This document shows positions 1 through 8,945 of a stretch of 64,000 nucleotides of DNA, one piece after another. The notes beneath the pieces were generated by a model. The model did no database searches. It was given only the letters and a program-made list of their open reading frames with translations, and was not told where the DNA came from. The translations under genes were made by a program, and so were the position numbers. Source of the DNA: Vogesella sp. LIG4 (GTDB lineage Bacteria; Pseudomonadota; Gammaproteobacteria; Burkholderiales; Chromobacteriaceae). Numbering within the stretch: position 1 is the stretch's first letter; every line of letters starts with the position of its first letter. The stretch is taken from positions 1-64,000 of the forward strand of contig NZ_LT607802.1 in assembly GCF_900090205.1 (NCBI RefSeq), given 5' to 3'.

Positions 1-152
1 GCTGCGTTATCCCCCATTACTCGGTGCGTTCCGACGCATTACTCACCCGTTCGCCACTCGTCAGCAGGCCGAAGCCCCTGTTACCGTTCGACTTGCATGT
101 GTAAAGCATGCCGCCAGCGTTCAATCTGAGCCAGGATCAAACTCTTTAGTTC
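1..152 (-). rRNA. 16S ribosomal RNA, 5' end (partial)
   Basis: Read on the minus strand, the sequence contains the universal 16S 5' region (AGAGTTTGATCCTGGCTCAG at about 125-144), followed by the text typical of betaproteobacteria (AACGCTGGCGGCATGC, GAACGGTAACAGG). Only the first ~150 bases are inside the window; the gene continues beyond base 1. The mature 5' end is put near 152 by comparison with the usual 16S start. The wording of the first helices fits Neisseriales. Confidence 0.97.
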
Positions 153-280
153 AAATCCAAGCAATTTGTGGCACGCAAGTTCAAAGAAACCGAACTCGAG
201 AAACCTCGAATCCGTGTCACTTTCTCTTGCAGTGCAAGTGTCTGGCTTGCCAGGCACTTACACCTATCGGTTATTTGGTT

Positions 281-292
281 TGTTAAAGAGCG
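281..292 (-). promoter_or_regulatory. rrn boxA antitermination site
   Basis: The minus strand reads CGCTCTTTAACA, a near-exact match to the boxA consensus TGCTCTTTAACA of ribosomal operons. It sits in the leader between the promoter (333-361) and the 16S start, where NusB/S10 antitermination complexes load. The leader between 153 and 332 has no coding content I can support. Confidence 0.85.
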
Positions 293-332
293 GGCTGACT
301 TCGTTTCGTTGCGTCGTCAGCAGAGGAGGCGA

Positions 333-361
333 ACTATACCCATCGCCCCTGAGCCCGTCAA
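333..361 (-). promoter_or_regulatory. rrn operon promoter
   Basis: On the minus strand there is a -35 element TTGACG (356-361), a 17-base spacer and a -10 element TATAGT (333-338). This is an excellent sigma70 promoter pointing at the 16S gene. The sequence between it and the terminator at 427-455 is short and holds no gene. Confidence 0.85.
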
Positions 362-426
362 CAGCCAATTGCACGAAAACCCCAACGAATTCGACAAGTG
401 CTTGATCCGTAAGGACAGCAAAAAGC

Positions 427-455
427 AAAAAGGTTGGCCGCAGCCAACCTTTTTT
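427..455. terminator. sixA terminator containing a GTTGGCCGCA word
   Basis: A stem of GGTTGGC (432-438) with GCCAACC (443-449) is extended by A/T pairs and has a T run on either strand. It lies directly after the sixA stop codon on the minus strand. The left arm and loop are the 10-base repeated word (433-442). Confidence 0.8.
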
Positions 456-467
456 CGTAAACCGCCG

Positions 468-932
468 TCAGCGCATGCTTTCCAGCAGCGACGGCGTGAG
501 CATCGCCTTGAGCCTAACCTGCTCGATACCATGCTTTTCACGATGATTGAGCCACCAGATGGCGCCCTTCTTCACGCTCCACAGCAGCGGCTGCTCGGAC
601 ATCAGCGTAGCGGCCAGGCGGCCGATGTAAGGCTGATGGCCAACCAGTACGATGGTTTTGCCCGGCGCCGGCCAGTTGATGGCCTTGAGCACTTGTTCGA
701 CGCTGGCATCGGGGTTGAGCGCCGGCAGGATTTCATAGCTCTTGGCCAGCAGCGCCGCCGTCTGCTGCGAGCGGCGCGCTTCGGACGCCAGCAGGCGGTA
801 GCCTTCCGGCAGCTGCGTGCGCAGCCAGTGCGCCATATTGCTGGCCTGCTGCCGGCCTTGATGAGTCAGGGCGCGCGCCAGGTCGTCGCTGCCTTCTTCC
901 GCTTCGGCATGACGCCACAGGATCAGGTCCAT
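468..932 (-). CDS. sixA: SixA-type phosphohistidine phosphatase
   Basis: 154 residues, the usual SixA length. The N-terminal catalytic motif of the histidine phosphatase (phosphoglycerate mutase) superfamily is present as LWRHAEAE (residues 5-12), and the second catalytic histidine lies in VGHQP (about 97-101). In E. coli, SixA removes phosphate from histidine residues of phosphotransfer proteins; here only the family is seen, not the target. The gene stands alone between the rRNA promoter and lrgB. It ends in a strong terminator at 427-455. Confidence 0.88.
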   Translation of the reverse strand: MDLILWRHAEAEEGSDDLARALTHQGRQQASNMAHWLRTQLPEGYRLLASEARRSQQTAALLAKSYEILPALNPDASVEQVLKAINWPAPGKTIVLVGHQPYIGRLAATLMSEQPLLWSVKKGAIWWLNHREKHGIEQVRLKAMLTPSLLESMR

Positions 933-981
933 CAGTGTTTCCTCGTTATCTTTATGTTGTTGTCAGTATGACGCTGCTGCA

Positions 982-1695
982 TTACGGCAATAGGTAATGC
1001 ACCAACAATGGTGCCAGCAGTGCGGTGAACAGGCCGGTGACGCCCATGGCCAGCCCGGCGAAGGCGCCGGCAGTTTCCGACAGCTGGAATACCCGTGCGG
1101 TGCCGATGCCATGCGCCGCCACGCCGGTGGCCACGCCCAGCACCACGTCGTCCTTGATGCCGAACAGCCTGGCCAGCGGGCGGGCACACACCGCGCCGAT
1201 GATGCCGGTAACGATGACGAAGGTGGCTGCCAGCGCCGGAATGCCGCCCAGCACCTCGGCCACGCCCATGGCGATGGGGGTGGTAACCGAGCGTGGCGCC
1301 AGCGACAGCAGTACCTGATGCGGCAGGCCGAACAGTTGGCCGCACAGTACCGCCGTCACCACGCCGGCAATGCTGCCGATCAGGATGCTGCACAGAATGG
1401 CGCCGGCATTGCGCCGCAGCCGCCCCAGGTTGTTGTATAGCGGTATCGCCAGCGCCACGGTAACCGGCCCCAGCAGGAACTGGATGAAGCTGCCGCCGCG
1501 CTGGTATTGCTCGAAGTTCATGCCCAGCGCCAGCAAGGCCAGCACGACGAAGGTGGCGCCCAGCAGCACGGTATTGGCCAGTGGGTGGCCGTGATAGCGG
1601 CGGCTGAACACCAGCGCCACGCGGTAGCACAGCAGCGTGAGCAGCACGCCGGTAAGCGGCGATTGCCGCAGCCATTCCATCGCCCCGACCGTCAT
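982..1695 (-). CDS. lrgB: LrgB/CidB family membrane protein
   Basis: 237 residues from the chosen ATG at 1695, which overlaps the lrgA stop codon as ATGA. The longer reading frame to 1725 is rejected because it would run far into lrgA. The protein is almost entirely hydrophobic, with about seven membrane segments. It carries the LrgB signature region around LLSLAPRSVTTPIAMG and AAHGIGTARVFQ. LrgB partners LrgA in holin/antiholin-like control of murein hydrolases and export of small metabolites in other bacteria. The function here is inferred from the family and from the tight two-gene operon. Confidence 0.85.
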   Translation of the reverse strand: MTVGAMEWLRQSPLTGVLLTLLCYRVALVFSRRYHGHPLANTVLLGATFVVLALLALGMNFEQYQRGGSFIQFLLGPVTVALAIPLYNNLGRLRRNAGAILCSILIGSIAGVVTAVLCGQLFGLPHQVLLSLAPRSVTTPIAMGVAEVLGGIPALAATFVIVTGIIGAVCARPLARLFGIKDDVVLGVATGVAAHGIGTARVFQLSETAGAFAGLAMGVTGLFTALLAPLLVHYLLP

Positions 1696-2042
1696 GGCTG
1701 CACCTCCCGCCGGCGGCTGAGCCACTGCATGGCCAGCAGGGTGATCAGGAAGGTGGACAGCGTTGCCAGCACCAGCACCGCCGCCATGGCCAGCGGATGC
1801 GCCGACAGCAGCGGCCAGAATGCCAGGATGCCGACGCCCGCCGGGATGAACAGCAGCGACATATGGGTCATCAGGGTGGGAACGTTGTGGCGCAGTGCTG
1901 CTGGCACCTCCTGGCGCAGCAGCAGGGTAATGAACAGCAGCAGCATGCCGATGACGGCGCCGGGTACCGGCAGCCCCAGGCCATGCGCCAGCACTTCGCC
2001 GACGAACTGGTAGCCCAGCAACCAGATAAAAGTTTCAATCAT
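1692..2042 (-). CDS. lrgA: LrgA/CidA family holin-like protein
   Basis: 116 residues with four predicted membrane helices, the normal CidA/LrgA size. Recognisable family text includes GEVLAHGLGLPVPGAVIGMLL and LLFIPAGVGI. It is the first gene of a two-gene operon with lrgB (4-base overlap) and is divergent from ubiC, with 87 bases between the start codons. The family forms holin-like oligomers in the inner membrane. Whether this pair affects lysis or metabolite transport cannot be told from the sequence. Confidence 0.87.
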   Translation of the reverse strand: MIETFIWLLGYQFVGEVLAHGLGLPVPGAVIGMLLLFITLLLRQEVPAALRHNVPTLMTHMSLLFIPAGVGILAFWPLLSAHPLAMAAVLVLATLSTFLITLLAMQWLSRRREVQP

Positions 2043-2092
2043 TGATGTAATCGCTTAATGAATCGCCCGCAGCAGTCTGGCCGCGATGACGG

Positions 2093-2122
2093 GGGACAGC
2101 CGGCGGCACGTTTTGGCATAAT
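2093..2122 (+). promoter_or_regulatory. Candidate ubiC promoter
   Basis: A -10 element CATAAT (2117-2122) has a weak -35 element GGGACA (2093-2098) 18 bases upstream. Transcription would start close to the ubiC ATG at 2130, giving a very short leader. Confidence 0.45.
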
Positions 2123-2129
2123 GCGCGCC

Positions 2130-2657
2130 ATGACTACCCAACCCCATTGGTCCGACATTCTGCCGCTACCCGCAGGCAGGCTGGCGGATTGTATCGGCAC
2201 ACAAGGCTCGCTCACCGAATACCTGATGGCCAGTGGCCAGCCGTTTGCCGTGCAAGTACTGGCGCAAGGCGAAACAGCCGTGCTGCCGGACGAGCAAGAG
2301 ATATTGCAGGTTAGCGCAAACACGATGGTATATGCCAGGCACGTCTGCCTGACGCTGGCCGGTGAGCCGGTTGTCGTCGCCCGCAGCGTAACGCGGCCGG
2401 ACTGCCAGGTATGGCGGCCCATCCTGGAACGTGGCGCCCGTTCGCTGGGCTTTACCCTGTTCGGCGGCCTGCCCGAGTTGCAACGCGACGCGCTGCAGTT
2501 TGCCGAGGTGCAGGCCCCGCACGGCCTGTACCAACTGGCGGCAGGCCATGCGGCCAACCCTGCGCTGCTGGCACGGCGCTGCCGCTTCGCACTGGACGCT
2601 GCGCCGCTGCTGGTCTGCGAGGTATTCCTGCCGGCCCTGGAGAACTACCTGAAATGA
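2130..2657 (+). CDS. ubiC: Chorismate--pyruvate lyase UbiC
   Basis: 175 residues from the ATG at 2130, which matches the family length; the in-frame ATGs at 2121 and 2058 are possible but less likely. The text [26 protein letters not shown] and [14 protein letters not shown] is typical of UbiC. The enzyme removes pyruvate from chorismate to give 4-hydroxybenzoate, the first committed step of ubiquinone synthesis. Its stop codon overlaps the ubiA start (ATGA), so product and next enzyme are co-translated. A copy of the dispersed 10-base word lies inside (2549-2558). Confidence 0.93.
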   Translation: MTTQPHWSDILPLPAGRLADCIGTQGSLTEYLMASGQPFAVQVLAQGETAVLPDEQEILQVSANTMVYARHVCLTLAGEPVVVARSVTRPDCQVWRPILERGARSLGFTLFGGLPELQRDALQFAEVQAPHGLYQLAAGHAANPALLARRCRFALDAAPLLVCEVFLPALENYLK

Positions 2658-3529
2658 GCAATGCCGTTCTGAAAGACCGCCTGCAGGTGTATGGCCAGCT
2701 GATGCGCATCGACAAGCCCATCGGCACCCTGCTGCTGCTGTGGCCCACGCTGTGGGGCCAGTGGCTGGCCACCCATGGCCACCCCAACCCGCTGATCCTG
2801 CTGATCTTCGTGGCCGGCACCTTCCTGATGCGCTCCGCCGGCTGCGTAATCAACGACTACGCCGACCGCCACATCGACCTGCACGTGGAACGTACCAGCC
2901 AGCGCCCGTTCGCCCGTGGCGCGGTAAGCGGCAAGGAAGCCCTGCTGCTGGCCGCTGCGCTGGCGCTGCTGAGCCTGCTGCTGATCCTGCCGCTGAACAG
3001 CCTGACCCTGCTGATGAGCGTGCCGGCGGTAGTGCTGGCGGCCAGCTACCCGTTTACCAAGCGTTTCTTCCCGATTCCGCAGGCTTACCTCGGCATTGCC
3101 TTCTCCTTCGGCATCCCCATGGTGTACGCGGCGGAAACCGCCAGCGTGCCGGCCACCGCCTGGTGGCTGCTTGCGGCCAACCTGCTGTGGACGGTGGCCT
3201 ATGACACCGCCTATGCCATGGCCGACAAGCCGGATGACCTGAAGATCGGCATCCGCACCTCGGCCATCACCTTCGGCGATTACGACGTGGCCGCCATCAT
3301 GCTGTGCCACGGCATGTTCATCGCCATGATGACGCTTCTGGGCATGCAGCAGGGCCTGGGCCTGCCCTACTACGCCGCGCTGGCCGTGTCCTGCCTGCTG
3401 ATCGCCAAGCAGTATGGCGAGATCCGCACCCGCGACCGCAAGCTGTGCTTCAAGGCCTTTCTGGACAATAACCGCGTGGGCGCGGTGATTTTTGCCGGTG
3501 TCGTGCTGGATTTCCTGCTGCGCGCCTGA
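2654..3529 (+). CDS. ubiA: 4-hydroxybenzoate octaprenyltransferase UbiA
   Basis: 291 residues with about eight membrane helices. Both aspartate-rich prenyl diphosphate-binding motifs are visible: [15 protein letters not shown] (near residue 72) and [13 protein letters not shown] (near 190). UbiA attaches the polyprenyl tail to 4-hydroxybenzoate in the inner membrane, directly following UbiC. The start at 2654 overlaps the ubiC stop by four bases. A rho-independent terminator follows at 3572. The dispersed word occurs at 3172-3181, encoding LAAN. Confidence 0.95.
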   Translation: MSNAVLKDRLQVYGQLMRIDKPIGTLLLLWPTLWGQWLATHGHPNPLILLIFVAGTFLMRSAGCVINDYADRHIDLHVERTSQRPFARGAVSGKEALLLAAALALLSLLLILPLNSLTLLMSVPAVVLAASYPFTKRFFPIPQAYLGIAFSFGIPMVYAAETASVPATAWWLLAANLLWTVAYDTAYAMADKPDDLKIGIRTSAITFGDYDVAAIMLCHGMFIAMMTLLGMQQGLGLPYYAALAVSCLLIAKQYGEIRTRDRKLCFKAFLDNNRVGAVIFAGVVLDFLLRA

Positions 3530-3571
3530 GATTCACCCGCCCCCGGCCAGCCGTGGCCGCCCCACACCCAC

Positions 3572-3602
3572 TGCCGCCCGCCTTGCCACGGGCGGCATTT
3601 TC
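3572..3602 (+). terminator. ubiCA terminator
   Basis: A perfect 9-base stem, TGCCGCCCG (3572-3580) with CGGGCGGCA (3589-3597), is followed by TTTTC. It lies 42 bases after the ubiA stop. Confidence 0.8.
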
Positions 3603-3708
3603 ATATCCGGAAACAATATCGATAGATACCGTTGGCCGCACGCGTGGTCTAAGTTGAAACTGACAGCCGCGGGAATGCCAGCCGCGGCGCAACGACAAGG
3701 AGACGCAC

Positions 3709-4047
3709 ATGCTCAGCGGGATCTATCAAGTACGCCTCGCCACCAGTGACGGTCAGGTCAGCGAGGGTCAGTGGGTAATCGACGAGCAGCACCTGAACGG
3801 CAACGATCACAATGCCCGCTACCAGGGCCGGCTGCTGCTCTCCGGCGAACACGTGGCGCTGCGCCTGGATGTACAGCGCAACCCGGAATCCCAGCAAACC
3901 CTGTTCGGCCCCGCCAGTCACTACCTGCTGGCGCTCAACGGCCACCTGCGGCGCGACAGCAATAATTTCGACCTCTCCGGCCCCATCGAACAGGTGCCCG
4001 GCGTATTCGCCACCCTCAGCGGGCACTGGGTGGGCACACTGGATTAA
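3709..4047 (+). CDS. Small GrlR-like protein, function unknown
   Basis: 112 residues, preceded by a good ribosome-binding site (AAGGAG). The opening (LSGIYQVRLATSDGQVSEGQWVIDE, then GNDHNARYQGR) resembles the short beta-barrel family of GrlR, a type III secretion regulator of enteropathogens: an initial GxY strand, an acidic turn and a GGD/GND-x-Y-xG loop. The similarity is from memory and weak, and no secretion genes are in the window. No signal peptide. Its TAA stop shares bases with the TTA (minus-strand TAA) of the convergent ABC gene, so the two genes end on the same four bases (4044-4047). Confidence 0.5.
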   Translation: MLSGIYQVRLATSDGQVSEGQWVIDEQHLNGNDHNARYQGRLLLSGEHVALRLDVQRNPESQQTLFGPASHYLLALNGHLRRDSNNFDLSGPIEQVPGVFATLSGHWVGTLD

Positions 4048-4736
4048 GGCAGCACGCCACCCTGCAGCTTGCCGTCCAGCAGGCGGAACTGCCGCGCGCA
4101 GGTCTTGGCCAGCCGCGGATCGTGGGTGACGATCAGGAAGGTCGTGCCCTCCTCGCGGTTCAGTTCGTGCAGCAGGCCGAACACCTCGGCGGCGGTCTGG
4201 GTATCCAGATTGCCGGTGGGCTCATCCGCCAGCACCAGCCGCGGCCGGTTCATCAACGCCCGCACAATCGCCACCCGCTGCTGCTGCCCGCCGGACAACT
4301 GCACCGGGCGCTTGTGTGCGTGCTCCGCCAACCCCACCCGTTCCAGCAGCATGCGCGCCCGTTCGCGGTCGGCGCGGTGGATGCGGCCAACCCCGGCCAG
4401 CATCGGCATCAGCACGTTTTCCTCGGCATTGAAGGCCGGCAGCAGGTGATGGAACTGGAAGATGAAGCCCAGATAGCGGTTGCGCAGCGCGGTGCGGGCC
4501 ACGTCGTCCAGCGCGCTGGTCGGCTTGCCCGCCAGTTGCAGCTCGCCCTCGGTGGGCGGCTCCAGCAGGCCGATGATGTTGAGCAGCGTGGATTTGCCGG
4601 AGCCGGACGGCCCCAGCAGCGCGGCAAAACTGCCCTCCGCCAGCGTGAGGTCGATGCCATGCAGCACCTCCACCCGTGGCGAGGCGCCGCCGCCGTAGGA
4701 TTTGCGAATGCCCGCCAGCTGCAGCACGTCAGCCAC
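4044..4736 (-). CDS. LolD/MacB-type ABC transporter ATP-binding protein
   Basis: 230 residues from a GTG start at 4736 that overlaps the end of the permease gene by 8 bases. The reading frame stays open much further upstream, but that stretch is only a shadow of the permease. Walker A is GPSGSGKST, the signature is LSGGQQQRVAIVRAL and Walker B is RLVLADEP; the H-loop is VTHD. The sequence after Walker A (GLLEPPTEGEL) and the Q-loop region (IFQFHHLLPAF) are typical of the LolD/MacB subfamily, which powers mechanotransmission rather than membrane transport. It works with the two genes just upstream. Confidence 0.9.
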   Translation of the reverse strand: MADVLQLAGIRKSYGGGASPRVEVLHGIDLTLAEGSFAALLGPSGSGKSTLLNIIGLLEPPTEGELQLAGKPTSALDDVARTALRNRYLGFIFQFHHLLPAFNAEENVLMPMLAGVGRIHRADRERARMLLERVGLAEHAHKRPVQLSGGQQQRVAIVRALMNRPRLVLADEPTGNLDTQTAAEVFGLLHELNREEGTTFLIVTHDPRLAKTCARQFRLLDGKLQGGVLP

Positions 4737-5946
4737 GAATTGCCTCCACCGGGTCCAGCCGCGCCGCGCGCAGCGCCGGCAGCAGCGCCGCCAGCACCCC
4801 CACCAGGAAGGCGATGATGGCGGTGCTGATGAACAGCTCGCTATCCAGCTGCACCGGGAACAGCGGGCTGCCATCCGCGGTGCGCGCAATATGGGTGAAG
4901 CCGATGGCCAGGCCGGCGCCCAGCAGCGAGCCGAACACCGAGCCCACCATGCCGACAATGCCGCCCTGCAGCAGGAACACCCCCAGGATGCGCCAGCCGG
5001 GCGTGCCCATGGCGCGCAGAATGCCGATCTCGCGCTGACGCTGCACCACCGATACCACCAGCACGCTGGCAATGCCCAGCGCCACGGCAAAGGTGACAAA
5101 GACGCGGATCATCAGGCTGGAGGCGGTCTGGCTCTTCAGTGCCGTCACCAGCTGGCCGTTGCTGGACTGCCAGCTGTCGGCGGTCAGCCCGGTGGCCTGC
5201 GACAGGTTGGCCGCAAGGGTTTCCGCCTCGAACAGCTGGTCGGTCTTCACATAGATCTCGGTGATGTCCAGCCGGTAGCCCAGCAGCATCTGCGCGCTGC
5301 GCAGCGGCAGCAGCACCCAGCGCCGGTTCAGGTCCTTGATGCCGAAATCCAGCACCGCGGTAACCTGCACCGAATCCTGCACGCCCTCGGCCGACTGCAG
5401 GCGCAGCCGGCTGCCCGGTGTCAGCCCCAGGTCGGCGGCCAGCTCGCTGCCCACCATTACCTGGCCGGTGCCCAGCTGCAGCTGGCCGGCCAACAGCTTG
5501 TTGTCCAGCCGAACCACCTGCTGGTAGTCGGCCACGTTCACCCCCATCAGCGTCACCGCCTTGTGCACCCCGCCCTGCTGCGCCACGCCGGGGCCGGAGG
5601 CCATGGCCGCGGCGGCGCTGACATGCGGCGTGGCGCGTACGGTATCCAGCAGCCGCGCCCAGTTGGCGATGGTGTTCACCCGCTGGGTGCGCTTGCGCAC
5701 GTCGGCCAGCGCCGTTACCCCGGCCGGCGGGCGCAGCACCGGCTGGTTGTTGCGGTCGGCCGGGCGCAGCACCACGTGCGCCTGGCTGGACAGCGTGCGT
5801 TCGATGATGGTGGCTTGCAGGCCGTTGACGATGGCGGTGATGTACACCACCACCGCCACGCCGATGCAGACCCCGCCCAGGATCAGCCCGGTCTGAAAAC
5901 GCCCCTCGCGCAGCAGCCGCCAGGCCACTATCCAGACAAAGCTCAT
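4729..5946 (-). CDS. FtsX-like ABC permease (MacB/LolC type)
   Basis: 405 residues. It has an N-terminal membrane helix (about 20-42), a large periplasmic domain (about 45-270) and three C-terminal helices forming the FtsX domain. The text [18 protein letters not shown] is the classic mechanotransmission-permease signature. The ATP-binding partner overlaps its 3' end and the adaptor overlaps its 5' end, so the three form one translationally coupled operon. The architecture suggests MacAB-like export or lipoprotein handling, but no outer-membrane channel gene is nearby. Substrate unknown. Confidence 0.85.
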   Translation of the reverse strand: MSFVWIVAWRLLREGRFQTGLILGGVCIGVAVVVYITAIVNGLQATIIERTLSSQAHVVLRPADRNNQPVLRPPAGVTALADVRKRTQRVNTIANWARLLDTVRATPHVSAAAAMASGPGVAQQGGVHKAVTLMGVNVADYQQVVRLDNKLLAGQLQLGTGQVMVGSELAADLGLTPGSRLRLQSAEGVQDSVQVTAVLDFGIKDLNRRWVLLPLRSAQMLLGYRLDITEIYVKTDQLFEAETLAANLSQATGLTADSWQSSNGQLVTALKSQTASSLMIRVFVTFAVALGIASVLVVSVVQRQREIGILRAMGTPGWRILGVFLLQGGIVGMVGSVFGSLLGAGLAIGFTHIARTADGSPLFPVQLDSELFISTAIIAFLVGVLAALLPALRAARLDPVEAIRG

Positions 5947-6986
5947 GGTTGCACCCGTACGCGCTGGCCGTCTTTCAACTGCGGCGCCGGCAGCACCACC
6001 TGCTCACCGGCCCGCAGGCCGGACTGCACCGGCAAATAGCCGGCAACGGCAATGCCGGTACGTACCACGCGCCAGTGCAAATGCTCGGCGCTGACCACCG
6101 CCACCTGCCCGTCACGCAAGGCGGCCAGCGGCAGCAGCAGGGTCTGGCGCGCGGCGCTGGTGCGAATCTCCGCCGATACCGTCATGCCGCTTTTCAGGAA
6201 CGCCGCCGGCTGCAACAGCTGCAGCTCCACCTCCACCGTACCGCTGTCCTGATCCACCCGCGGCGACACCCGGCTCACCCGCGCGGCCACCGGCCGCTGG
6301 GCAAAGGCATCCGCCAGCACTGCCGCCTGCTGCCCCACCGCCAGCTGGCCGACATCACGCTCGTCCAGGTCCAGCAGCACCCGCTGCCGGCCGGCGGAGC
6401 CGAACAGCAAGGCCTCCTTGCCGGCGGTAATCACATCGCCCACCTCCACATCGCGCCGCAGCACGGTGCCATCCACCGGCGCGCGCAGATCGCTCTGCCC
6501 CAAGCGCACCTGGTTCTGCCGCACCAGCGCCTGCAATTGCACCACGCTATGGTTGGCCGCATCGCGCGCCAGCCGGGCGGCATCCAGCGCTGCCTGGCTG
6601 ATGAAGCCCTGGTCGAACAGCTGGCGCTGGCGCTGCCATTGCCGCTGGGCATCCTGCAGCGTGGACTGTGCCGACGCCAGCTGGGCCATGGCCTGTTGCT
6701 GCAGCGCGCGCAGCTCCTCCGGCTCCAGCCGCAGCAGCAGTTGGCCGGCATGCACCGCATCGCCGGCCTCTACCGGCGTGGCCACCACGCGGCCGGTAAC
6801 GGTGCTGGACAGCGCGCTTTCCTGCTGCGCCGCCACCCGCCCGGTGCTGACCACGCTGAACTGCACCGCCTTGCTGTGCAGGGTGACCACACTCACCGCC
6901 GGCGGCAGCAGCCACCACACCAGCACCGCCAGCGGCACAGCCAGCAGCGGCACTCGCAACAACCATTTCGCCCGTATGTGCATCAC
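5943..6986 (-). CDS. HlyD/MacA-type periplasmic adaptor (membrane fusion protein)
   Basis: 347 residues with an N-terminal membrane anchor (about 7-27). A split biotinyl/lipoyl-like domain is present (VTGRVVATPVEAGDAVHAGQ near 65; LRAPVDGTVLRRDVEVGDVI near 170), separated by a coiled-coil hairpin (about 90-160). The beta-barrel region follows. It is the first gene of the minus-strand operon and shares ATGA with the permease. Adaptors of this type bridge an inner-membrane FtsX-like ABC pump to an outer-membrane channel. Specific cargo cannot be inferred. Confidence 0.85.
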   Translation of the reverse strand: MMHIRAKWLLRVPLLAVPLAVLVWWLLPPAVSVVTLHSKAVQFSVVSTGRVAAQQESALSSTVTGRVVATPVEAGDAVHAGQLLLRLEPEELRALQQQAMAQLASAQSTLQDAQRQWQRQRQLFDQGFISQAALDAARLARDAANHSVVQLQALVRQNQVRLGQSDLRAPVDGTVLRRDVEVGDVITAGKEALLFGSAGRQRVLLDLDERDVGQLAVGQQAAVLADAFAQRPVAARVSRVSPRVDQDSGTVEVELQLLQPAAFLKSGMTVSAEIRTSAARQTLLLPLAALRDGQVAVVSAEHLHWRVVRTGIAVAGYLPVQSGLRAGEQVVLPAPQLKDGQRVRVQP

Positions 6987-7100
6987 GCCTTCCCCTTGGC
7001 AGCGGCAACCCTCTCATCACATTGTATGCACCTCGCCATCGCCACTGTTTGCGACATGTGAAACAATCGGCGATCAATCGACACCCCACTGGATATTCAC

Positions 7101-7418
7101 ATGGCTTTTGCTGACATTCTCGCCACCCTGCCCGCCATCGACGGCATCGCCTCCGTAGAACTGCTGGATGCCGCTGGCAACAGCGTGGCGCGCCTGGAAA
7201 ACCGCCCCGGCACCGCCGGCTCGGTGCGTGTCTATCATGCGCTCAACGCCCGCTTCGGCAGCATCGACCAGGCCGCCGCCGTGGAAGGCCTGGCGCTGTA
7301 CGCCGAGCACACCACCGATGCGCGCGCCTTTCCCGGCAAACACCCGAATATCGACCGCCTGCTGGCTATTGCCGAACAGGGCGCTCCGGCGCTGAGCCTG
7401 CGCGTGATCGCAGCCTGA
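7101..7418 (+). CDS. Conserved small protein, DUF2322-like
   Basis: 105 residues with no signal peptide or membrane segment. The text FADILATLPAIDGIASVELLDA, AGSVRVYHAL, EGLALYAEHTTDAR and GKHPNIDRLL recalls the DUF2322 family of betaproteobacterial cytoplasmic proteins; this is recognition from memory. No catalytic motif can be named. It is a single gene, divergent from the HlyD-type adaptor and followed by a clear terminator. Confidence 0.65.
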   Translation: MAFADILATLPAIDGIASVELLDAAGNSVARLENRPGTAGSVRVYHALNARFGSIDQAAAVEGLALYAEHTTDARAFPGKHPNIDRLLAIAEQGAPALSLRVIAA

Positions 7419-7437
7419 TTCCGCCGCTCGCGCAAAC

Positions 7438-7466
7438 AAAAAGCCCGCCTGATGGCGGGCTTTTTG
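7438..7466. terminator. Bidirectional terminator
   Basis: AAAGCCCGCC (about 7439-7449) pairs with GGCGGGCTTT around a TGAT loop, with a T run after it and an A run before it. It sits just after the stop of the 105-residue gene. Confidence 0.85.
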
Positions 7467-7473
7467 CTGACGG

Positions 7474-7497
7474 CTTGCGGCCAACGTTGGCCGCAAG
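7474..7497. repeat. Head-to-head pair of GTTGGCCGCA words (24-base palindrome)
   Basis: TGCGGCCAAC (7476-7485) abuts GTTGGCCGCA (7486-7495) with no spacer, and the flanking CT/AG extends the palindrome to 24 bases. An identical 24-base palindrome occurs at 36689-36712. Confidence 0.9.
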
Positions 7498-7498
7498 G

Positions 7499-7660
7499 TT
7501 TTCAAGCAATCGACGATCTCGCGAGCTATGGCGAGGCAAGGCGAAAGCGGCTGAGGAAGCGGAGTTGACATGAAGTCAATGCGCATCCCTTGATCGATTT
7601 CAACGCTGTATCGCCCAAACGCAGTAATTTGAAAAACTGCAGCAGATCGTCTGCAAATTC
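7499..7660. repeat. Intergenic repeat family A, copy 1
   Basis: It fills the gap between the palindrome and the uraA stop codon. Left-end text GACGATCTCGCGAG and right-end text AGATCGTCTG are inverted. The core modules shared with the other copies are GCGAGGCAAGGCGAAA, an inner hairpin GTTGAC/GTCAAT, and TTTCAACGCTGTATCGCC. The inner hairpin differs from the other copies on both sides (TTGAC/GTCAA against TTTAC/GTAAA), so pairing is kept. Confidence 0.8.
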
Positions 7661-8905
7661 TTATACGTCCTGGCCTTCCACAATCCCATCGTGACTGGCC
7701 GCCTTGCTCGGCAGAATCAGGTTCAGCACGATGGCCAGCAGCGAGCACAGGCCGACGCCGGCCAGGCCGAAGCTGCCGAATTTCAGCTCCAGGCCGCCGA
7801 TACCGGCGGTGAGCACCACCGAGATGATCACCAGGTTGCGCGGCTCCATCAGGTCCACCTTGGCTTCGATCAGCGTCTTCAGGCCGATGGAGGCAATGGT
7901 GCCGAACAGCAGCACCATGATGCCGCCCATCACCGGCATCGGGATGGACTGCAGCAGCGCGTTGAACTTGCCGAAGAAGGCCATGGCGATGGCGAACAGC
8001 GCCGCCCAGGTCATCACCACCGGGTTGAAGTTGCGGGTGATCATCACCGCGCCGGTTACCTCGGCGTAGGTGGTTACCGGCGGGCCGCCGATCAGGCCGG
8101 CCAGGCACACGCCCAGGCCGTCGCCGGCCAGGGTGCGATGCAGGCCCGGGCTCTTGGTGTAGTCGTTGCCGGTAACACCGCCGATGGCCATCACGCCACC
8201 GATGTGCTCGATGGACGGGGCGATGGCTACCGGCAGCATGAACAGCGCCGCGGCCCAGTTCACTTCCGGGCTATGGAAAGCCGGCACCGCGAACCACGGC
8301 GCATTGGCTACCTTGGCAAAATCCACCACGCCGAGGAAGGCGGCGGCAATGTAGCCCACCACCACACCGGCCAGGATCGGCACCAGCTTGAACATGCCGC
8401 GCGCGTAGATGGACACCGTAATGGTGGTGGCCAGCGAGATGGCGGCCAGCAGCAGCGAGGTTTCGTACGGCATTACCTGGTTGCCACCGGCACGGCCCAT
8501 GGCCATGCCGGATGCAGCGCCGGCTACCGACAGACCGATGATCATGATCACCGGGCCGATCACCACCGGCGGCAGCAGGCGGTTCACCAGCGCCATGCCG
8601 CGCCAGCGCACGATGGCGGCGAACACGAAGTACATGAAGCCGGCGCAGAACAGGCCGAACATGGTGGCGGCCGAACCCCAGGTATGCATCGAGTAGATGA
8701 TGGGGCCGATGAAGGCGAAGGAGGAGCCGAGGAAGATCGGCACCTTGCGGCCGGTGCACAGCTGGAACAGCAGCGTGCCGACACCGGCGCCCAGCAGCGC
8801 CATGGCCGGGTTCAGCCCGGTAAGCAGCGGCACCAGCACCAGGGCGCCGAAAGCGACGAACAGAATCTGCGCGCCGGATATCGCCGTCTTGAATTGTTGG
8901 AACAT
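7661..8905 (-). CDS. uraA: Uracil/xanthine permease UraA
   Basis: 414 residues with about 12-14 membrane segments of the nucleobase-cation symporter-2 family. Recognisable motifs are LGSSFAFIGP, IAPSIEHIGGVMAIG (the conserved helix 8 glutamate region) and GLIGGPPVTTYAE. It takes up uracil by proton symport. The gene is third in a minus-strand series upp, unknown gene, uraA, with gaps of about 40 bases, so it is probably co-expressed with the uracil phosphoribosyltransferase that traps the imported base. Confidence 0.93.
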   Translation of the reverse strand: MFQQFKTAISGAQILFVAFGALVLVPLLTGLNPAMALLGAGVGTLLFQLCTGRKVPIFLGSSFAFIGPIIYSMHTWGSAATMFGLFCAGFMYFVFAAIVRWRGMALVNRLLPPVVIGPVIMIIGLSVAGAASGMAMGRAGGNQVMPYETSLLLAAISLATTITVSIYARGMFKLVPILAGVVVGYIAAAFLGVVDFAKVANAPWFAVPAFHSPEVNWAAALFMLPVAIAPSIEHIGGVMAIGGVTGNDYTKSPGLHRTLAGDGLGVCLAGLIGGPPVTTYAEVTGAVMITRNFNPVVMTWAALFAIAMAFFGKFNALLQSIPMPVMGGIMVLLFGTIASIGLKTLIEAKVDLMEPRNLVIISVVLTAGIGGLELKFGSFGLAGVGLCSLLAIVLNLILPSKAASHDGIVEGQDV

Positions 8906-8945
8906 GTGAAATCCCTGTTGTTATCGATTGATGTGGAAGTCCTGA

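Noticed and set aside
168..971. Long plus-strand open frame over the rRNA leader and sixA
   Set aside because: It is antisense to sixA and runs through the rRNA promoter; typical high-GC shadow frame.
4737..5099. N-terminal extension of the LolD-type ATPase to 5099
   Set aside because: The extra residues are a Cys/Ala/Arg-rich shadow of the permease gene; the GTG at 4736 gives the family-typical start.
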